Assembly: GCA_016200365.1 (NCBI GenBank)
Contig: JACQEW010000373.1
Span: 1-7,355, forward strand
Origin: Nitrospinota bacterium
GTDB lineage: Bacteria > Nitrospinota > Nitrospinia > UBA9942
Direction of reading: 5' to 3'
Length of the DNA stretch: 7,355 nucleotides
Under the pieces are notes generated by a model. That model ran no database searches. It was not told the DNA's origin and worked only from the letters and a program-made list of their open reading frames with translations. Positions 1 through 4,354 of this stretch are shown here, piece by piece (position 1 is the first letter of the stretch; every line of letters begins with the position of its first letter). The translations under genes were made by a program, and so were the position numbers.

Positions 1-60
1 AGAGGTGGCAACAATGATGTGGTTTATAATGGGGCTTGTATTTTTGATGAAAAAGGATAA
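1..60 (+). CDS. C-terminal end of a truncated gene, possibly carbon-nitrogen hydrolase (NAD synthetase-like) fragment
   Basis: Frame 1 is open from the window edge to a TAA at 58-60 and encodes 19 residues, including GGNNDVVYNGACIFDEKG. The pattern of GG(N/Q)(N/D)-x-(I/V)-(V/F)-(Y/D)-(N/D)-G, then a hydrophobic strand and a D-x-x-G turn, resembles the nitrilase domain of glutamine-dependent NAD synthetase. In that family the segment lies inside the protein, not at its end, so if the likeness is real the gene is cut short here. Repeat sequence begins about 25 bases after the stop. A second frame (bases 2-91) is also open but encodes a Met/Phe-rich hydrophobic stretch with no recognisable motif. 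Family assignment is tentative because only 19 residues are visible. Confidence 0.3.
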   Translation, partial: RGGNNDVVYNGACIFDEKG

Positions 61-83
61 TATAGAAGGAAATTATAAAATTA

Positions 84-111
84 ACCACTGATTTGCACGG
101 ATTAACACTGA
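84..111. repeat. short interspersed repeat with AACCACTGA / TAACACTGA words
   Basis: The stretch holds two near-copies of one word, AACCACTGA (83-91) and TAACACTGA (103-111), joined by TTTGCACGGAT. No start codon, ribosome site or coding pattern accompanies it. I recall similar wording from intergenic regions of unrelated environmental bacteria, but cannot search here. It is the first of several different repeat types packed side by side upstream of the first phosphofructokinase gene. Confidence 0.4.
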
Positions 112-117
112 GTTACA

Positions 118-138
118 TTCCTACGCAGAGCGTGGGAA
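118..138. repeat. 9-bp stem inverted repeat with 3-base loop
   Basis: The left arm TTCCTACGC (118-126) and right arm GCGTGGGAA (130-138) pair over nine positions, with one T opposite G, around the loop AGA. In RNA the odd pair would be a G-U wobble. No T-tract follows, so it is a poor intrinsic terminator for the upstream fragment. It reads more like a dispersed palindromic element than a regulatory site. Confidence 0.5.
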
Positions 139-168
139 CGAGAAATGCTACGAATGAACACGAAAAAA

Positions 169-230
169 AGTGAAAGTGAAATGAATAAATTTCTTTACTT
201 ACACTTACACTTACACTTACACTTCATTTA
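169..230. repeat. hexamer array forming an imperfect inverted repeat (AAGTGA / TTACAC)
   Basis: Left part: two AAGTGA words and AATGAA at 169-187. Right part: four exact TTACAC hexamers in tandem at 199-222, then TTCATTTA. The reverse complement of the right part reads AAGTGT repeated, so the two parts face each other as an imperfect palindrome with periodic A/T differences. The array runs directly into the Shine-Dalgarno sequence of the first phosphofructokinase gene, so the mRNA leader could fold near the ribosome site. Confidence 0.6.
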
Positions 231-235
231 GGAGG
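230..235 (+). promoter_or_regulatory. ribosome binding site of first phosphofructokinase gene
   Basis: AGGAGG, a full Shine-Dalgarno match, lies 8 bases before the ATG at 244. It supports that start and is the strongest ribosome site in the window. Confidence 0.85.
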
Positions 236-243
236 GCGATAAT

Positions 244-1326
244 ATGAAAATAGGGATTTTGACGGGCGGAGGCGACTGCCCCGGGCTCAATGCAGTTATC
301 AGGGGAGTGGTAAAGACGGCAGTTTTACAATACAAAATGGATGTCCTCGGCATACACGACGGCTTCTACGGATTGGTCAATAACAAGATAAAGGAGCTTA
401 CCATAGGAGAGGTGTCGGGGATAATGCCGAGGGGAGGGACAATCCTCGGCACATCCAATATATGCAATCCCTTTCGCTACTTTTCCCTTGTTAACGGGCA
501 GAAGGTCTACAGCGATGTTTCCGATCAGGTAATGAAGAATATCAAGGCAAACGGAATTGAAGCCGTAATTGTGGTTGGCGGCGATGGGACAATGGCAATT
601 GCGGATAAATTTAATAAAATGGGTGTTCCCATGGTCGGCATACCTAAGACGATTGACAATGATCTCTATGCGACGGATGTTACTTTCGGATTCGATACCG
701 CCATTGTTACGGCTACCGAGGCAATAGACAAGATACACACTACAGCAGAATCTCACCACAGGGCAATGATTGTAGAAGTCATGGGCAGGAATGCAGGCTG
801 GATAGCCCTCCATTCGGGAATAGCAGGCGGTGCGCATATCATCCTCATTCCGGAAATACCCTTTGATTATGATGCGATAGTTAAAAAGATTTATGAGAGA
901 AAAGGGGCAGGAAAACATTTCAGCATCATAGTTGTAGCGGAAGGCGCAAAGGCAAAGGGGGGCGATGTGGTTGTAAAAAAGATTGTGGATGACGGCACGG
1001 AGCCTATACGGCTTGGAGGCATAGGGAACAGGGTAGGGGATGAGATCGAAAGGATGACAGGGATCGAGACAAGGGTTACAACACTCGGACATATCCAGAG
1101 GGGCGGCAGCCCGTCCCCATTTGACAGGATTCTTGGCACAAGGTTCGGTGCAGAGGCTGTTAATTTAATAGCGAATAAGGATTTTGGGAAGATGGTTTCC
1201 TTAAAGACGCCTGATATTGTGGCAGTCCCTCTCGATGAGGCTGTAGGGAAACAGAGAAAGGTTGAACCTGACAGCGGATATATAAAGGCAGCGAGGCTAA
1301 TCGGGATAAGTTTTGGGGACAGGTAA
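244..1326 (+). CDS. pfkA: 6-phosphofructokinase, group III type, predicted ATP-dependent
   Basis: This cytosolic enzyme phosphorylates fructose-6-phosphate to fructose-1,6-bisphosphate, the committing step of glycolysis. The 360 residues show the family motifs in order: GGGDCPGLNAVIR near residue 8, PRGGTILGTS at 62-71, VVGGDGT ending at 116, PKTIDND at 134-140 with catalytic Asp138, FGFDTA, MGRNAGW at 180-186, VAEGA, and ETRVTTLGHIQRGG. The residue after GGD is Gly115 (E. coli Gly104), which marks ATP use; Lys135 sits where E. coli has Gly124, as in the mixed ATP/PPi group. Two oddities stand out. Asn72 replaces the Arg that E. coli uses at the ATP phosphates, and the following segment is 11 residues longer than in the paralogue. 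ATG at 244 follows a perfect Shine-Dalgarno. A paralogue starts 89 bases downstream. Family certain; donor inferred. Confidence 0.95.
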   Translation: MKIGILTGGGDCPGLNAVIRGVVKTAVLQYKMDVLGIHDGFYGLVNNKIKELTIGEVSGIMPRGGTILGTSNICNPFRYFSLVNGQKVYSDVSDQVMKNIKANGIEAVIVVGGDGTMAIADKFNKMGVPMVGIPKTIDNDLYATDVTFGFDTAIVTATEAIDKIHTTAESHHRAMIVEVMGRNAGWIALHSGIAGGAHIILIPEIPFDYDAIVKKIYERKGAGKHFSIIVVAEGAKAKGGDVVVKKIVDDGTEPIRLGGIGNRVGDEIERMTGIETRVTTLGHIQRGGSPSPFDRILGTRFGAEAVNLIANKDFGKMVSLKTPDIVAVPLDEAVGKQRKVEPDSGYIKAARLIGISFGDR

Positions 1327-1331
1327 AATAA

Positions 1332-1397
1332 AAGGTTTAGGTTAAGGTTTAGGTTGAGATTCATAATTTTCTTAGCCTCAACCTTAACCTCAACCTT
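1332..1397. repeat. imperfect inverted repeat of GGTTTA/GGTTAA/GGTTGA words between the two phosphofructokinase genes
   Basis: Left arm 1332-1353 and right arm 1376-1397 pair at 20 of 22 positions around a 22-base loop. The arms consist of repeated GGTT-N-A hexamers, so other pairing registers are possible, including GGTTGAG (1352-1358) with CTCAACC (1377-1383). A run of seven T lies at 1399-1405, just after the right arm. Hairpin plus T-run resembles an intrinsic terminator or attenuator, but it also sits directly before the ribosome site of the next gene. The arm composition marks it as a member of the same class of short-word palindromes seen in the other gaps. Confidence 0.7.
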
Positions 1398-1405
1398 GTT
1401 TTTTT

Positions 1406-1410
1406 GGGGG
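1406..1410 (+). promoter_or_regulatory. ribosome binding site deciding the start of the second phosphofructokinase gene
   Basis: GGGGG lies 5 bases before the ATG at 1416. It favours that ATG over the in-frame TTG at 1404, which overlaps the T-run and has only repeat sequence before it. ATG at 1416 also gives the MKIGILTGGGDCPG amino terminus shared with the paralogue. Confidence 0.6.
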
Positions 1411-1415
1411 TTTTT

Positions 1416-2444
1416 ATGAAGATAGGAATCTTAACTGGCGGGGGCGACTGCCCCGGAGAAAATGCAGTCATAAGGGCGGTTGTAAAGAAGGCTGATAAAT
1501 ACGGCTACAGTGTAATCGGCATCAAAAGGGGATGGCTCGGATTGATTAACGGAGAGGTAGAGCCTCTGACCAATTTCTCCGTATCAGGCATACTCCCGCG
1601 AGGAGGGACAATCCTCGGGACATCCAGAACCAATCCCTTTAAAAAAGAAGAGGATGTCCAGAAGGTAATGTCCAACATAAAAAAATTCGGATTTGATGCC
1701 TTAATTGCCATCGGCGGAGAAGATACACTTGGTGTTGCAAAGAAGCTTTTTGATAAGGGCGTTAATGTAGTAGGCGTCCCCAAGACAATTGACAACGACC
1801 TTTCGGCAACTGATTACACCTTCGGGTTTGATACGGCAGTAAGCATAGCAACAGAGGCTATAGACAGGCTGCATACTACTGCCGAATCGCATGACAGGGT
1901 AATGGTAATCGAGGTAATGGGAAGACACGCAGGCTGGATAGCTACTATTGCAGGGATTGCAGGCGGCGCAGACTGCATACTTATACCTGAAAAACCCTTT
2001 GATATTAAGGAGGTGTGCGAGCTTGTAAATAACCGGCACAAGCGGGGGAGGAGGTTCAGCATCATTGCAGTGGCAGAAGGCGCAATGCCTGTGAAAGGGA
2101 CAAAGCTTGTAGCTCAGGATGAGTCTGTAGATGCCTTCGGACATATACGGCTCGGCGGTGTCGGGAATATTATAGGGAAGGAGATTGAGAAGAGGACAGG
2201 ATTCGAGACGAGGGTTACTATACTCGGACATATACAAAGGGGAGGCACCCCGTCTGCATTTGACAGGGTTCTTGCGACCCGATACGGTGTTGCAGCAGTG
2301 GATTTGATAAAAAACAATGAGTTCGGAAAGATGGTAGCGCTGAGAGGCAATAAGATAGTATCGGCAAATCTGGAAGATGCTATAGCGAAGTTGAAAACCG
2401 TTGACCTCGATCTATACAATATAGCAGAGATATTCTTCGGGTGA
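1416..2444 (+). CDS. pfp: 6-phosphofructokinase paralogue, predicted pyrophosphate-dependent
   Basis: This is a second group III phosphofructokinase of 342 residues, clearly homologous end to end with the preceding gene. Motifs: GGGDCPGENAVIR near residue 8, PRGGTILGTSR with Arg71, IGGEDT at 99-104, PKTIDND at 122-128 with catalytic Asp126, FGFDTA, MGRHAGW, VAEGA, and ETRVTILGHIQRGG. The residue equivalent to E. coli Gly104 is Asp103 and Lys123 replaces Gly124. In this family Asp104/Lys124 is the signature of PPi use, because the Asp side chain blocks ATP. It would interconvert fructose-6-phosphate plus PPi with fructose-1,6-bisphosphate plus phosphate, reversibly, so it could also serve gluconeogenesis. 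It follows its paralogue by 89 bases, so the pair probably arose by duplication. Fold certain; PPi preference is a residue-based prediction, and misannotation as a plain ATP enzyme is likely. Confidence 0.93.
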   Translation: MKIGILTGGGDCPGENAVIRAVVKKADKYGYSVIGIKRGWLGLINGEVEPLTNFSVSGILPRGGTILGTSRTNPFKKEEDVQKVMSNIKKFGFDALIAIGGEDTLGVAKKLFDKGVNVVGVPKTIDNDLSATDYTFGFDTAVSIATEAIDRLHTTAESHDRVMVIEVMGRHAGWIATIAGIAGGADCILIPEKPFDIKEVCELVNNRHKRGRRFSIIAVAEGAMPVKGTKLVAQDESVDAFGHIRLGGVGNIIGKEIEKRTGFETRVTILGHIQRGGTPSAFDRVLATRYGVAAVDLIKNNEFGKMVALRGNKIVSANLEDAIAKLKTVDLDLYNIAEIFFG

Positions 2445-2466
2445 AAAGAGGAAATTATAACCCCCC

Positions 2467-2557
2467 TTTCACCACAAAGGCACAAAGATCACAAAGGGAA
2501 TAAAAGAAAAGATTTCTTATTTCTTTTCTTTGTGTCCTTTGTGTCTTTGTGGTGAAA
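2467..2557. repeat. long imperfect inverted repeat built of CACAAAG words
   Basis: Left arm 2467-2496 and right arm 2528-2557 match as reverse complements at 27 of 30 positions; both begin or end with TTTCACCACAAAG or its complement. The arms contain three CACAAAG words each, spaced 7-8 bases, with separate point differences in each arm. The 31-base centre is itself A-rich then T-rich (AAAAGAAAAGA against TCTTTTCTT), which would extend the stem. No target-site duplication or transposase is visible. The element fills nearly the whole gap and ends 17 bases before the nadB start, so it forms most of that gene's leader. Confidence 0.8.
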
Positions 2558-2574
2558 TCAGGTTTTTGTTTTCT

Positions 2575-4200
2575 ATGGAAATAAAATCGGATTTTTTGGT
2601 AATCGGGAGCGGTATTGCAGGGTTGTTCTTCGCCCTCAAAGTCTGCAAATATGGCAGTGTCGTTATTGTTACAAAGAGGGATAGCGAGGAGTCGAGCACA
2701 AAGTATGCACAGGGAGGGATTGCATCTGTTATGGCAGAGGATGATTCTTATGATTTGCATATCAAGGATACGCTTGAGGCAGGGGCAGGGCTTTGCAATG
2801 AAGATGCTGTGAAGCTGGTGGTTGAAAATGGCCCTGAGAAAATAAGAGAGTTGATTGAGCTTGGCGCTAAGTTTACATTGCAAGGTGATAAGGCTGATGT
2901 TTTGGCTTTAGGCAGGGAAGGGGGGCATTCAAAGAGGAGGATAGTCCATGCAGCGGATTTTACAGGCGCTGAGATAGAAAGGGCATTAATAGAGGCAGTA
3001 AAGAAAAGCGAGAATATAAGGGTATACGAGAATCATATTGCAATAGACCTTATCACAAAGGGGAAAGTCAAACCTGAAGGTTTGAGTTACACGGGAAGTG
3101 ATGATGATAGAGTTTACGGCGCCTATGTGCTAAATAAGAATAAGGGAGAGGTCAATAGCTTCCTTTCAAAGATAACCATCATCGCCACAGGCGGCGCAGG
3201 GAAGGTATATCTCTATACCTCTAATCCGGACATCTCTACAGGCGATGGTATTGCAATGGCATACAGGGCAGGGGCAAGAATTGCCAATATGGAGTTTATT
3301 CAATTTCACCCAACCTGTCTATACCATCCTGATGCGAAATCCTTTCTCATTACTGAGGCTGTAAGGGGAGAGGGCGGGCTGCTGAAATTGAAGGACGGCA
3401 GCACATTTATGGAGAAATATCATCCCATGGGATGTCTTGCACCGAGAGATATAGTTGCAAGGGCAATAGACTATGAGATGAAGAAGAGCGGCGATGACTG
3501 CGTATACCTTGATGTTACCCATCTGGAAGGCTATCAGATAAGGGAGAGGTTTCCCACCATATATAAAATTTGCCTCTCCTTAGGAATAGACATAACAAAG
3601 ACCCCTATCCCCGTCGTTCCTGCTGCACATTACACATGCGGAGGTATTGTAACCGATTTTTACGGAAGGACAAACATGAGAGGGCTTTATGCCGCCGGAG
3701 AAACTGCATGCACAGGCGTTCATGGGGCAAACAGGCTGGCAAGCAATTCACTCCTTGAGGCGCTGGTATTTTCCCATAAGGCAGCAGAAAGGGCGATTCA
3801 AGAGTCGAAGGATACCCGTTTTGAAGATATACAGGTTCCTCAGTGGGATACGGGAAATGCAGTAGACAGCGACGAATCGGTCGTTGTTTCAAACAACTGG
3901 GATGAGATAAGGAGAACTTTATGGAATTATGTGGGTATTGTGAGGTCTAATAAAAGGCTCAACCGCGCTAAAAGAAGGATAGACATATTGCTGGATGAGA
4001 TTAAGGAATACTACTGGAATTTTATCATCACCAGCGACCTTATCGAGCTAAGGAATATTGCCACTGTTGCAGACCTTATTATACAGTGTGCAATGATAAG
4101 GAAGGAGAGTCGGGGACTCCACTACAACATTGACTACCCCAGCCGTGATGATGTCAATTGGAGAAAGGATACGGTTATACAATATAAAAGACAGCTATAG
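2575..4200 (+). CDS. nadB: L-aspartate oxidase
   Basis: NadB is a cytosolic flavoenzyme that oxidises L-aspartate to iminoaspartate, using oxygen or fumarate as acceptor. NadA then condenses the product with dihydroxyacetone phosphate to make quinolinate for NAD. The 541 residues match the usual length (540 in E. coli). Visible motifs: FAD-binding GSGIAG at 11-16, SSTKYAQGGIAS, REGGHSKRR at 114-122 with Glu115, FHPTC with His245, APRDIVAR with Arg291, AAHYTCGG with His352, and GANRLASNS with Arg387. These match E. coli Glu121, His244, Arg290, His351 and Arg386, which separates it from succinate dehydrogenase and fumarate reductase flavoproteins. ATG 2575 is chosen because an upstream in-frame TTG (2530) would translate the repeat arm. 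No strong Shine-Dalgarno precedes it; AGG at 2560-2562 is the best candidate. nadA and nadC are not in the window. Confidence 0.97.
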   Translation: MEIKSDFLVIGSGIAGLFFALKVCKYGSVVIVTKRDSEESSTKYAQGGIASVMAEDDSYDLHIKDTLEAGAGLCNEDAVKLVVENGPEKIRELIELGAKFTLQGDKADVLALGREGGHSKRRIVHAADFTGAEIERALIEAVKKSENIRVYENHIAIDLITKGKVKPEGLSYTGSDDDRVYGAYVLNKNKGEVNSFLSKITIIATGGAGKVYLYTSNPDISTGDGIAMAYRAGARIANMEFIQFHPTCLYHPDAKSFLITEAVRGEGGLLKLKDGSTFMEKYHPMGCLAPRDIVARAIDYEMKKSGDDCVYLDVTHLEGYQIRERFPTIYKICLSLGIDITKTPIPVVPAAHYTCGGIVTDFYGRTNMRGLYAAGETACTGVHGANRLASNSLLEALVFSHKAAERAIQESKDTRFEDIQVPQWDTGNAVDSDESVVVSNNWDEIRRTLWNYVGIVRSNKRLNRAKRRIDILLDEIKEYYWNFIITSDLIELRNIATVADLIIQCAMIRKESRGLHYNIDYPSRDDVNWRKDTVIQYKRQL

Positions 4201-4218
4201 TAAATAATTCCTAAATTT

Positions 4219-4334
4219 CAATTACTAATTTCCAATAAAAAAAATAATTTCTAAGGTATAATGAATGTGATAAATAAGTTGACCAATAATGTAAATAAAT
4301 TGGACATTAGAAATTTATTAGAAATTGATAATTG
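4219..4334. repeat. AT-rich imperfect inverted repeat of AATTTC/GAAATT words upstream of ftsK
   Basis: Left arm 4219-4239 and right arm 4314-4334 pair at 18 of 21 positions across a 74-base centre. Related words continue outside (AAATTTC at 4213-4219; GGAAATT twice at 4335-4347), so the palindrome is longer but less regular. A second inverted pair, TGACCAAT (4280-4287) and ATTGGACA (4299-4306), lies in the centre and pairs at 7 of 8 positions. The element fills most of the 154-base gap between nadB and ftsK, and its last copies overlap the weak ribosome site of ftsK. Confidence 0.6.
4257..4262 (+). promoter_or_regulatory. candidate -10 promoter element upstream of ftsK
   Basis: TATAAT, a perfect match to the sigma-70 -10 consensus, lies 92 bases before the ftsK ATG in the centre of the inverted repeat. 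No convincing -35 box stands 16-18 bases upstream; the nearest candidate, TTTCCA at 4229-4234, is 22 bases away. In such AT-rich sequence the hexamer could be chance. A TTGACC at 4279-4284 has no matching -10 behind it. Confidence 0.25.
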
Positions 4335-4354
4335 GAAATTGGAAATTTTATATT

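Noticed and set aside
199..222. CRISPR-like tandem repeat
   Set aside because: The TTACAC units are six bases long and directly adjacent, with no spacers; it is a simple tandem array.
325..1092. Long minus-strand open frame (255 codons) across the first phosphofructokinase gene
   Set aside because: It is Cys/His/Tyr-rich without any family motif, and it lies opposite a fully conserved enzyme on the plus strand.
891..1364. Minus-strand open frame beginning with repeated Asn-Leu
   Set aside because: The Asn-Leu run is only the translated hexamer repeat at 1332-1358, and the rest is antisense to the phosphofructokinase.
2530..2574. Earlier TTG start for nadB
   Set aside because: It would translate the right arm of the CACAAAG repeat into a Cys-rich peptide before the conserved amino terminus of NadB.
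4325..4354. Earlier TTG start for ftsK
   Set aside because: The ten extra codons are repeat sequence, and the ATG at 4355 gives the normal short cytoplasmic lead before the first membrane segment.
4201..4354. AT-rich region as a replication origin
   Set aside because: No DnaA-box-like TTATNCACA was seen, and the AT content is explained by the repeat words.
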